From positions 141,310 through 205,309 of the forward strand of contig CANPYX010000002.1 in the NCBI GenBank assembly GCA_947588955.1: 64,000 nt of DNA, written 5' to 3'. The notes beneath the pieces were generated by a model. The model saw nothing but the letters and a program-made list of their open reading frames with translations, made no database searches and had not been told where the DNA came from. This document shows positions 41,494 through 48,109 of this stretch, one piece after another (positions within the stretch are counted from its first letter, which is position 1; each line of letters opens with the position of its first letter). This stretch comes from an uncultured Oscillospiraceae bacterium (GTDB taxonomy: Bacteria > Bacillota > Clostridia > Oscillospirales > Oscillospiraceae). The position numbers and the translations under genes were made by a program.

Positions 41494-41733
41494 ATGTGTA
41501 ATTTGAGTCAAGCTATTGAAGACCGCGGAATTCAAATAGGGTTTCAACAAGGCTTTAAAGAAGGCTTTAAACAGGGATATAAACAAGGCAGGCGGGAATG
41601 CTTTATCAACGTGTACTGGTCAATGCTAAATGAACTCCATTGGACATCGGAAAAGGCCTTAGACTTTCTCAAAATACCCGTCGACGAGCGTGAGAGTTTT
41701 CTTAAGGAAGCGCAAAAGGCAAACAACGCGTAA
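41494..41733 (+). CDS. Duplicated C-terminal tail of the Rpn-family gene
   Basis: These 79 residues repeat the last 70 or so residues of the preceding gene (CNLSQAIEDRGIQIG at the start, YWSMLNELHWTSEKALDFLK and ERESFLKEAQKAN at the end). The DNA is also highly similar between 41283-41480 and 41496-41730. Between the shared parts it has the QGFKEGFKQGYKQG repeat typical of the family tail, which the upstream copy lacks. It is a remnant of a second gene copy or a partial tandem duplication. Whether it is translated is doubtful, although GAGG precedes the ATG. Confidence 0.7.
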   Translation: MCNLSQAIEDRGIQIGFQQGFKEGFKQGYKQGRRECFINVYWSMLNELHWTSEKALDFLKIPVDERESFLKEAQKANNA

Positions 41734-41765
41734 CATAAAATATTACTTAAAAAGTGGGGCTGAGG

Positions 41766-42632
41766 ATGGCAGAGCTTTTGAAGGGCGCGCCGGTGGCGGC
41801 GAGGATGAATGAGGAGACGCGCGCGCGTGCAGGGGCGCTTCGGGAAATGGGCGTCGTGCCGACGCTGGCGCTGGTGCGCGTGGGTGAAAACCCCGCGGAC
41901 ATCTCCTATGAGCGTGGGGCGGTGAAGCGTTGCGCCGGAGTGGGGATAGAGACGAGGAGCGTCGTACTGTCCGAGGACGTGAGCGAGGCGGAGCTTATTG
42001 ACACCATCCGCTCCCTGAGCGGGGATAAGTCCGTTCACGGGATACTCATCTTCCGTCCCCTGCCCAGGCACATCGACGACTCCGCCGTCTGCGCCGCGCT
42101 GGACCCGGCCAAGGACGTGGACGGAATAACCGACGTCTCCCTCGCCGGGGTGTTTACCGGCAGCGGGCGGGGCTTCTGCCCCTGCACAGCCGAGGGCTGC
42201 GCCCGGATACTCGACCACTACGGTATTGACTGCGCCGGAAAGCGGGCGGTGGTCATCGGCAGGAGCCTGGTCATCGGCAAGCCCGTGTCCCAGCTGCTCC
42301 TCGCCCGCAACGCCACGGTCACAGTATGCCACACCCGCACACGGGACCTTGCCGGCGAGACGCGCCGCGCTGACATAGTCGTCTCCGCCGTGGGACGCCT
42401 CGGCTCCCTCACCGCCGGCCACGTCTCTCCCAGACAGGTGATAGTGGACGTGGGGATAAACGAGCTCCCCGACGGCGGCATATCGGGCGACGCGGACTTT
42501 GAGGCGGTGGAGCCCATCGTCTCCGCCATCACTCCCGTACCCGGCGGCGTCGGAAGCGTCACCACCGCCGTCCTCGCCCGCCACACAGTTGAATCTGCTG
42601 AGAATCCAAAAAATGGCAAAGCCATTTTTTGA
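41766..42632 (+). CDS. folD: FolD-like methylenetetrahydrofolate dehydrogenase, variant active site
   Basis: This 288-residue protein of the tetrahydrofolate dehydrogenase/cyclohydrolase family interconverts one-carbon folates. Seen are KDVDGITDVSLAG, PCTAEGCARIL, VVIGRSLVIGKPVSQLLL for NADP, ADIVVSAVG and PGGVGSVTTAVL. The catalytic Lys of the YxxxK motif is replaced: Y48-E-R-G-A52. The following GILVQLPLP is GILIFRPLP, so Gln is also changed, while the Asp of KDVDG is kept. The reaction profile may therefore differ. The last nine residues (NPKNGKAIF) and the stop are encoded by the first hairpin of a repeat element. Confidence 0.88.
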   Translation: MAELLKGAPVAARMNEETRARAGALREMGVVPTLALVRVGENPADISYERGAVKRCAGVGIETRSVVLSEDVSEAELIDTIRSLSGDKSVHGILIFRPLPRHIDDSAVCAALDPAKDVDGITDVSLAGVFTGSGRGFCPCTAEGCARILDHYGIDCAGKRAVVIGRSLVIGKPVSQLLLARNATVTVCHTRTRDLAGETRRADIVVSAVGRLGSLTAGHVSPRQVIVDVGINELPDGGISGDADFEAVEPIVSAITPVPGGVGSVTTAVLARHTVESAENPKNGKAIF

Positions 42633-42779
42633 TGGGGAAACGTGCGAAAAGCCCTTGCGAAAGGTCTGCGGACCTTTCGCAAGGGCTTTCCTGCTGTCGC
42701 GCTGCGCGCGTGACCCGAAGGGTCACACACTTGCGTGACAAAAGGTGATTTTTCCGACGTACATGCCGCCGGAAAAATA
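42608..42779. repeat. Modular palindromic repeat element, copy 2
   Basis: Same order as the copy at 31836. H1: AAAAAATGGC / GCCATTTTTT (42608-42630). Linker GGGGAAACGTGCGAAAA identical (42634-42650). H2: a perfect 19-bp stem 42648-42666 / 42671-42689, loop TGCG again. Linker CTGCTGTC identical. H3: an outer GTCGCGC / GCGTGAC stem and inner GTGACCC / GGGTCAC (42696-42739). H4: TTTTTCCGACG / CGCCGGAAAAA with the same TACATGC loop and one mismatch. It begins inside folD and ends before the convergent fumarase-like gene. Confidence 0.85.
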
Positions 42780-42824
42780 CTGGATTTTGAGCTTTTTAGT
42801 CTAAGTCAGGGGGGCCTGCCTCTT

Positions 42825-43379
42825 TCACATTTTATATTGTTCTATCCCCTGCCGGAATATGTCTCCGCCTGTGGGGTCGATTCCCACTGTCAGGGGCATT
42901 TTTTCTACGTACAGGCGCTTTACGGACTCGCAGCCCAGCTCCGGGAAGGCTATCTCCTCCATCTCCTTTATGGACCTTGCCACGAGAGCCCCGGCGCCTC
43001 CCACGGCGCACAGGTAGACGGCGCCGTTTTTCACGATGGAGTCCCGGACATCGTCGGACCTGAGCCCCTTGCCTATCATCGCCGCGAGCCCCAGATCCAG
43101 GAGCCTTGGCGTAAAGGCGTCCATGCGGCTCGATGTGGTGGGACCGCAGGCGCCGGTGGGCATACCGTCGTGCCCCGGCGTGGGTCCGGCGTAATATATG
43201 ACGGCGTCCTTTATTTCAAAGGGCGTCCTCTCCCCCGCGTCAAGGAGCCGGAATATGGCCATGTGCGCCTGGTCGCGGGAGGTGTAAACCGTCCCTGTGA
43301 GCAGTACCCTGTCCCCGGCGCGCATTTGCGGAGCGAAACTCCTTATCTCCTCTGACCTTATATCGAATATCTTCTGCAC
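42825..43379 (-). CDS. Fe-S class I hydro-lyase beta subunit (fumarase/tartrate dehydratase type)
   Basis: This 184-residue protein is homologous to the C-terminal part of FumA and to the TtdB/FumB beta subunit. It has LLTGTVYTSRDQAH, YYAGPTPG, GACGPTTSSRMDAF, GLAAMIGKG and the AVGGAGALVA segment. The beta subunit supplies substrate-binding residues, while the alpha subunit holds the [4Fe-4S] cluster. No alpha subunit gene is adjacent or elsewhere in the window. The start is GTG 43379 with GAGGAG at 7 bp, overlapping the upstream coiled-coil gene by 22 bp. It converges on the repeat element. Confidence 0.9.
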   Translation of the reverse strand: MQKIFDIRSEEIRSFAPQMRAGDRVLLTGTVYTSRDQAHMAIFRLLDAGERTPFEIKDAVIYYAGPTPGHDGMPTGACGPTTSSRMDAFTPRLLDLGLAAMIGKGLRSDDVRDSIVKNGAVYLCAVGGAGALVARSIKEMEEIAFPELGCESVKRLYVEKMPLTVGIDPTGGDIFRQGIEQYKM

Positions 43380-43747
43380 CGTCTTCTCCTCTTGTCAACG
43401 CCCGATGTCCTGTATACCCTCACGCGGGCATGTCTCACAGGCTTTGCGGTCTCCTCGCCCTCGCCGGCGGCGTCACCGGTCACAGCTTCGGCTTCGCCCG
43501 TCTCCTCCGGCAAGACGCTTTCGGCGCCGTCTGTCCCCGCCTCCGGGTTCTCAAGCTCCCATATGCGCTCGCGGAGCTTTTGGTTCTCCCTCTCCAGCTC
43601 CCCGCGTTCTCCCGCGAGGACCTCGATGTAGTCGATGACGTCGCGCCTGTTGAACCCGCCGAACAGCCGTCCGCGGAAGTTGCCCTTCTCCTGCTCCAAG
43701 AGCTCCACCGTCCTCTCACGTCTGAAAATTATCGCTGTATCAGTCAT
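43358..43747 (-). CDS. DivIVA-like coiled-coil protein
   Basis: This 129-residue protein has GRLFGGFNRRDVIDYIEVL (residues 27-45), which resembles the N-terminal membrane-binding motif of DivIVA/GpsB, then a coiled coil GELERENQKLRERIWELE, an acidic Glu/Ala-rich stretch and a strongly basic end (KRRRRCRRYS). DivIVA-type proteins mark curved membranes at poles and septa. It is much shorter than true DivIVA and the match rests on one motif. RBS GGAGG precedes the ATG. It is transcribed with the fumarase-type gene. Confidence 0.6.
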   Translation of the reverse strand: MTDTAIIFRRERTVELLEQEKGNFRGRLFGGFNRRDVIDYIEVLAGERGELERENQKLRERIWELENPEAGTDGAESVLPEETGEAEAVTGDAAGEGEETAKPVRHARVRVYRTSGVDKRRRRCRRYSI

Positions 43748-43933
43748 TATACTACAACCTCCGCCATATTACAACCAAAATCCCCGCGAAATTTTTTTGC
43801 CCTTTACGCCCCTTTTGTCAGCTTTGTCACGGACAAAAATACGTGCGCCGTGTCCCGAACCCCTTGCGGCGCAAGGTACTTCGCGATTTGTCAAAATTTC
43901 ATGCAAAAGCTTAAAAATATTTTAAACTAAGTA

Positions 43934-43962
43934 TTGCAAAGCTGAGGGATGTGTGCTATAAT
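43934..43962 (+). promoter_or_regulatory. Promoter of the YfjI family gene
   Basis: TTGCAA (43934-43939), a 17-bp spacer ending TGC and TATAAT (43957-43962) form a near-consensus extended promoter 60 bp before the ATG. Confidence 0.8.
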
Positions 43963-44021
43963 CAAACCATACCAAAGCATACGAATACTTCGGTGCGGAA
44001 TAAATTCAAGGAGGAGACACG

Positions 44022-45533
44022 ATGCAGGAAGCAAAAGTAAAGGATATGGAAACGGCTCCGGCGGAGGTTCGGGAGATTTGGGAGCTGCCCTGGCCGAAGC
44101 CAACTCCCTTTGAGGAGGAGCGGAAGACGTTCTTTCCCACCGATTCCCTGCCGGGGGCTGTGCGGGAATACGTCCGGGCACTCTCCGAATCCACTCAGAC
44201 AAGCCCTGAGATGGCGGGGACGCTGGCGCTTGGCGTTCTCGCAACGGCGGGGCAGTCAAAGTACCGCGTGGAGGTGACCCCCGACTGGCGTGAGCCCCTT
44301 TGCCTCTACACACTCGCCTCGGCGGAGCCCGGAGAGAGAAAGAGCGCCGTCATCTCGGCGCTTCTGGAGCCCGTGAGGGAGTACGAGCGGGAGGTCAGGG
44401 AGCTGGAGGCGGCGGAGGTGGCCTCCAGCGCGGGGCTCAAGGCGGCGCTGGACAAGAGCCTTCAGTCCGCGCAGCGGCGGATGGGCGAATGTACTCCGGG
44501 CTCGGCGGAATTTGAACGTGCGGCGGAGAAGGTCAGGCTCGCCGCGCAGGAGGCGGCGTCATTTAAGGAGAAGACCCCCTGCCGCCTGCTGGTGGACGAC
44601 ACCACCCCGGAGAAGCTTGTGGACATCATGTCCTCCAACGGCGGCAGCGTCACAGTCGCCTCCTCCGAGGGCGGTATATTCAGCTACATATCCGCCGGAA
44701 GGTACGACTCCTCCGGTGGGCTTGACATTTACCTCAAGGGTCACGCCGGAGACGACATAGCCGTGGACAGGATAGGAAGAGGCGCGAATTTCGTGCGGGA
44801 GCCGAGGATAACCGTGATGCTCACGGTCCAGCCTGGGGTGCTTGGCGCGATCATTGGCAACAGGGATTTCAGGCAGCGCGGGCTGACGGCGAGATTCCTT
44901 TACGCCCGCTGCCGTTCTATGCTGGGAGCGAGGAAGACAGACCCCGCGCCCATACCCGACGAGGTCAGGGACGCCTATCGGGACCACGTCAGGTTCCTCC
45001 TCTCCTCCCCCTACGCCGGTACGATCCGGCTCAGCGAGGAGGCACAGCAGTACAGGAGGGAGTTCCAGGAGATCGTGGAGTCATACTTCCCCAAACGCTG
45101 GGCAAACATGCGCGACTGGGGCGGGAAGCTCACGGGGGCGATGGTCAGGATCGCCGCGCTGCTGCATATAAGCTCCGCCCGGAGCGACCCCACCGAAACG
45201 CCCATAAGCGGGAAAACAATGGCGAACGCCGGGTCCGTCGCCGGCTTTTTCGCCATGGAGGCGGAGGCCGTTTACGACGTCTCCGAATGCTCGGAACTTT
45301 CCAAGGACGCGGAATATATCTGGAACAGGCTGGTCTCGGAGAGGTTCATGTCTCTGCCGAGAAGGGACCTGTACAGAATGTGCACCTCCCGCTTCTCCTC
45401 CGTCCGGGAATTTGACAGGGCGCTGGGATATCTGGGCGACCGGGGCTATATCCGGGAGGTCACCACCCACCCCATAGGCGTGCGCGGCACGCGCTACGTC
45501 GTCACAAATCCCTCGTCCGCCATGACATACTGA
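44022..45533 (+). CDS. YfjI family protein (DUF3987)
   Basis: This 503-residue protein belongs to the DUF3987/YfjI family found in prophages and integrative elements and thought to act in DNA replication. It has a P-loop-like ASAEPGERKSAVISAL (about residues 100-115), a coiled-coil insert at about 125-185, VDDTTPEKLVDIMSSNGGSVTVASSEGG, LKGHAGD, and LTARFLYARC. A C-terminal winged-helix-like part covers 430-500. RBS GGAGG precedes the ATG. It is followed by a small phage-type gene and a XRE repressor, so this is probably a remnant of a mobile element. No integrase or attachment site was found beside it. Confidence 0.82.
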   Translation: MQEAKVKDMETAPAEVREIWELPWPKPTPFEEERKTFFPTDSLPGAVREYVRALSESTQTSPEMAGTLALGVLATAGQSKYRVEVTPDWREPLCLYTLASAEPGERKSAVISALLEPVREYEREVRELEAAEVASSAGLKAALDKSLQSAQRRMGECTPGSAEFERAAEKVRLAAQEAASFKEKTPCRLLVDDTTPEKLVDIMSSNGGSVTVASSEGGIFSYISAGRYDSSGGLDIYLKGHAGDDIAVDRIGRGANFVREPRITVMLTVQPGVLGAIIGNRDFRQRGLTARFLYARCRSMLGARKTDPAPIPDEVRDAYRDHVRFLLSSPYAGTIRLSEEAQQYRREFQEIVESYFPKRWANMRDWGGKLTGAMVRIAALLHISSARSDPTETPISGKTMANAGSVAGFFAMEAEAVYDVSECSELSKDAEYIWNRLVSERFMSLPRRDLYRMCTSRFSSVREFDRALGYLGDRGYIREVTTHPIGVRGTRYVVTNPSSAMTY

Positions 45534-45612
45534 CAAATCCCCAAACCCCGCTCCCTCCGGCGCTTTTCCGCCCTTCCAAATCCCTGCCGCTCCGTGACAC
45601 ACCCGACAAACC

Positions 45613-45807
45613 TCACCGGGCGGTGATCGTTTCGGTGACCGACGGCGGTCGGTCATCATCGGGCTTGACGGACGGCAGACCTCGAATAAGCGGGTCCGGT
45701 TCGGCGGTATACATTTCCTCACATTCCCGCTGGGCGGCTATCAGGATATTGACAGCTTTCTCGGAAGCACGGAACATTTTTAAATACATCTCCTTATAAT
45801 CCGGCAT
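45613..45807 (-). CDS. Small phage-associated hypothetical protein
   Basis: This 64-residue protein opens with MPDYKEMYLKMFRASEKAVN and AAQRECEEMY, a pattern seen in small proteins of clostridial prophages and XRE-linked islands. The C-terminus is Pro/Asp-rich and probably disordered. ATG 45807 has a perfect GGAGGTGAG. It is transcribed from a consensus promoter, away from the XRE gene, with an operator in between. The function is unknown. Confidence 0.75.
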   Translation of the reverse strand: MPDYKEMYLKMFRASEKAVNILIAAQRECEEMYTAEPDPLIRGLPSVKPDDDRPPSVTETITAR

Positions 45808-45826
45808 ATTCTCACCTCCAAGGCAA

Positions 45827-45855
45827 AGTATAGGACATATTGTCCAATTTGTCAA
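45827..45855 (-). promoter_or_regulatory. Promoter of the small gene with operator in its spacer
   Basis: On the minus strand TTGACA (45855-45850) and TATACT (45832-45827) are 17 bp apart. The palindrome GGACATATTGTCC (45833-45845) lies inside the spacer. TTGTCAAT recurs at 45850 and 45880, near the divergent XRE gene start, which suggests control of both directions by that repressor. Confidence 0.8.
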
Positions 45856-45897
45856 TATAAACCTCTTCGCCGGTGTATATTGTCAATGGTGATGAAT

Positions 45898-46110
45898 ATG
45901 CGTCTACGGATACGCGATTTGCGGGAGGATGCCGACCTGACACAGCGCCAGGTGGCGGAAGAGCTCATGTGCGACCAATCCCTGTACTCTAAATACGAGC
46001 GCGGCGAGCGGCCGCTCCCCCTGGAGGCGGCGGTGAAGCTGGCGGTCTTTTACAAGACGAGCTTGGACTATTTGGTGGGCCTCACAGACGATCCCGTACC
46101 GCGAAGCTGA
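45898..46110 (+). CDS. XRE family helix-turn-helix regulator
   Basis: This protein of about 70 residues is a single Cro/CI-type helix-turn-helix: IRDLREDADLTQRQVAEELM, QSLYSKYERGERPLPLEAAVKLAVFY and SLDYLVGLTDDP. Start choice among ATGs 45886, 45892 and 45898 is uncertain; GGTGAT favours 45898. It is divergent from the small gene and probably represses it through GGACATATTGTCC. The very short or absent leader hints at autorepression through TTGTCAAT at its start. Confidence 0.88.
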   Translation: MRLRIRDLREDADLTQRQVAEELMCDQSLYSKYERGERPLPLEAAVKLAVFYKTSLDYLVGLTDDPVPRS

Positions 46111-46114
46111 CTTT

Positions 46115-46153
46115 GAAAGCGGCAGGAGATGGATCTCCCGCCGCTTTCTTTTT
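46115..46153 (+). terminator. Terminator of the XRE gene
   Basis: GAAAGCGGC and GCCGCTTTC form a stem extended inward by GGAGA / TCTCC with one mismatch, followed by TTTTTT, 4 bp after the stop. Confidence 0.9.
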
Positions 46154-46205
46154 TATGAACATTTTTCACGGAGGTGTTAATTGCAACAACGGTGAGGCGT
46201 GGGGG

Positions 46206-46234
46206 TTGCGTGATGGGGGCGGCGGGGGTATAAT
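46206..46234 (+). promoter_or_regulatory. Promoter of the macrodomain-SirTM operon
   Basis: TTGCGT (46206-46211), a 17-bp G-rich spacer and TATAAT (46229-46234) lie 83 bp before the macrodomain ATG. Confidence 0.72.
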
Positions 46235-46316
46235 AGAGGACAAACAACACTCCGATAGAGGAGGTCCGGGGCTCCGGTAATACGGGAAGGCGGAACAAAA
46301 AAGCGGAGGTGACGCC

Positions 46317-47078
46317 ATGACGCAGGCGGAAAGGCGGGAGTTTTTGATACGGTATCTTCTGCGGGAGGAGCGCGGGGTGTGGCCGGCGGAGCTGCCGGAC
46401 GGGAGCGCGGAGCAAAAAAAGCTCCTACGATCTTTGATGAACGTCCGCCCGCCGCGCCCCATCGGGGAGGATTTTCTCGCGGTTCAGGACGAATACCTGC
46501 GGGAGGAGACGGCGCGAAAGGGCGTCACGGACATAGCGGATCTCACGCCCGTGGAGCCGGGAATATATCTTTGGCAGGGCGACATCACCGCCCTCAAATG
46601 CGGCGCCATCGTCAACGCCGCCAATTCCGGTCTCACCGGCTGCTATGTCCCATGCCACGGGTGTATCGACAACGCCATACACACCTACGCCGGGGTACAG
46701 CTTCGGCTTGCCTGCGCGGAGCTTATGGAAAAGCAGGGTCACGGGGAGCCCACCGGACAGGCAAAGCTCACCCCCGCCTACAACCTGCCCTGCCGCTATG
46801 TGCTCCACACCGTGGGACCGATCGTATACGGCAATGTGACCGGGACAGAGCGGGGTCTGCTCGCCTCCTGTTACCGCTCCTGCCTGGCTTTGGCGCGGCA
46901 AAACGGGATAGGAAGCGTGGCGTTCTGCTGTATCTCCACCGGCGAGTTTCACTTCCCCAACGAGGAGGCGGCAAGGATAGCCGTTGACACGGTGCGGCAA
47001 TACAGGGGCGATACGGAGGTGATATTCAATGTCTTCAAGGATGCCGATCACAAAATCTACAGGAAGCTACTGGGATAA
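46317..47078 (+). CDS. SirTM-linked zinc macrodomain, protein ADP-ribose hydrolase
   Basis: This 253-residue protein has a helical N-terminal region (residues 1-75) and a macrodomain. It contains GDITALKCGAIVNAANSGLTGCY, the zinc-type insertion PCHGCIDNAIH (residues 112-122), GQAKLTPAYNLPCRYVLHTVGP and SVAFCCISTGEFHFPNEEAARIAV. This zinc macrodomain class removes ADP-ribose from proteins modified by SirTM, with which it is always paired. The next gene overlaps its end by 50 bp. In Staphylococcus and Streptococcus the pair lies with GcvH-L and LplA2 genes, which are absent here. Confidence 0.93.
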   Translation: MTQAERREFLIRYLLREERGVWPAELPDGSAEQKKLLRSLMNVRPPRPIGEDFLAVQDEYLREETARKGVTDIADLTPVEPGIYLWQGDITALKCGAIVNAANSGLTGCYVPCHGCIDNAIHTYAGVQLRLACAELMEKQGHGEPTGQAKLTPAYNLPCRYVLHTVGPIVYGNVTGTERGLLASCYRSCLALARQNGIGSVAFCCISTGEFHFPNEEAARIAVDTVRQYRGDTEVIFNVFKDADHKIYRKLLG

Positions 47079-47895
47079 TATCCCCAGGCTCCGAAGGGCT
47101 GTTGACGAGGCGGACGCCGTCGTCGTCGGCGCCGGCGCGGGGCTGTCCGCCGCCGCGGGTTTTACGTATTCCGGGGAGCGGTTTAAGAAGCATTTTTCTG
47201 ACTTTGCCGAAAAATACGGCTTTTCGGATATGTACTCCGGTGGCTTTTATCCCTTCCCCGCGCCGGAGGAATTCTGGGCGTATTGGAGCCGGTATATCTT
47301 CATCAACCGCTATACGGACGCCCCCAAGCCGGTATATGACCGGCTTCTTACGCTCATCTCCGGCAAGGACTTTTTTGTGATAACCACCAATGTTGACCAC
47401 TGCTTTCAAAAGGCGGGCTTTGACAAGAGGCGGCTTTTTTACACCCAGGGCGATTACGGGCTCTTTCAGTGCTCGAAGCCCTGCCGTCAGGAGACATTCG
47501 ACAACGAGCCCGTTATTCGCCAAATGCTGGAACGGCAAAGAGATATGCGGGTCCCCACCGAGCTACTCCCCCGCTGTCCCCGCTGCGGCAGACCCATGAC
47601 GCTGAACCTTCGCTCCGACGACCGTTTTGCTGAGGACGAGGGCTGGCACGAGGCGGCGGAGCGGTACGAGAGCTTCCTGCGCGCCCATAAAAGCGGCAAG
47701 GTCCTATACCTGGAGCTGGGCGTGGGCTTCAACACCCCCGGCATAATTAAATTTTCCTTCTGGCGCATGACGGCGGAAAACCCCGGTGCGGTGTATTCCT
47801 GCGTAAATAACGGACAAGCCGTCTGCCCATCTGAGATTGCCAACCGCTCCATCCTTCTTGACGCCGACATTTCCCAAGTCCTAAAGGACCTGTGA
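47029..47895 (+). CDS. SirTM-type sirtuin, protein ADP-ribosyltransferase
   Basis: This 288-residue protein of the Sir2 family is the macrodomain-linked class M. It has DAVVVGAGAGLSAAAGFTYSG for NAD, FFVITTNVDHCFQKAGFD in place of the usual TQNxD, a zinc module with CSKPC and PRCPRCGRPM, and YLELGVGFNTPGIIKFSFW. The TxNVD motif and short cofactor loop match SirTM enzymes that ADP-ribosylate a lipoyl carrier. ATG 47029 has GGAGGTGAT inside the macrodomain gene, so both are made in step. No GcvH-like carrier is encoded nearby, leaving the target open. Confidence 0.92.
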   Translation: MSSRMPITKSTGSYWDNIPRLRRAVDEADAVVVGAGAGLSAAAGFTYSGERFKKHFSDFAEKYGFSDMYSGGFYPFPAPEEFWAYWSRYIFINRYTDAPKPVYDRLLTLISGKDFFVITTNVDHCFQKAGFDKRRLFYTQGDYGLFQCSKPCRQETFDNEPVIRQMLERQRDMRVPTELLPRCPRCGRPMTLNLRSDDRFAEDEGWHEAAERYESFLRAHKSGKVLYLELGVGFNTPGIIKFSFWRMTAENPGAVYSCVNNGQAVCPSEIANRSILLDADISQVLKDL

Positions 47896-48010
47896 GCGCC
47901 TTTGTGGCTCGTAACGCAAAACCGGTGCTTGCTTCGGTTTCATACCGCGCGAGGGAGCGGATCGGAGCGAGACAGAATCGTAAAACCCGACCTTGAATAA
48001 GGTTGACATG

Positions 48011-48040
48011 AAAAGCAGCCGGTTTTTGCCGGCTGCTTTT
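48011..48040. terminator. Bidirectional terminator between the SirTM and symporter genes
   Basis: AAAAGCAGCCGG and CCGGCTGCTTTT pair perfectly over 12 bp with a 6-nt loop. It ends in TTTTGCTTT on the plus strand and TTTTCATG on the minus strand. Confidence 0.88.
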
Positions 48041-48109
48041 GCTTTATCTGTCTGTAAGACCGAGGCTGACGCGGAAATATGTAACCTGCCGAGTAAGGTT
48101 GGCAGAGGC

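Noticed and set aside
47896..48010. Possible coding continuation after SirTM
   Set aside because: Short frames here have no RBS and sit against the terminator. The stretch looks non-coding, perhaps repeat-derived, but no second copy occurs in this window.
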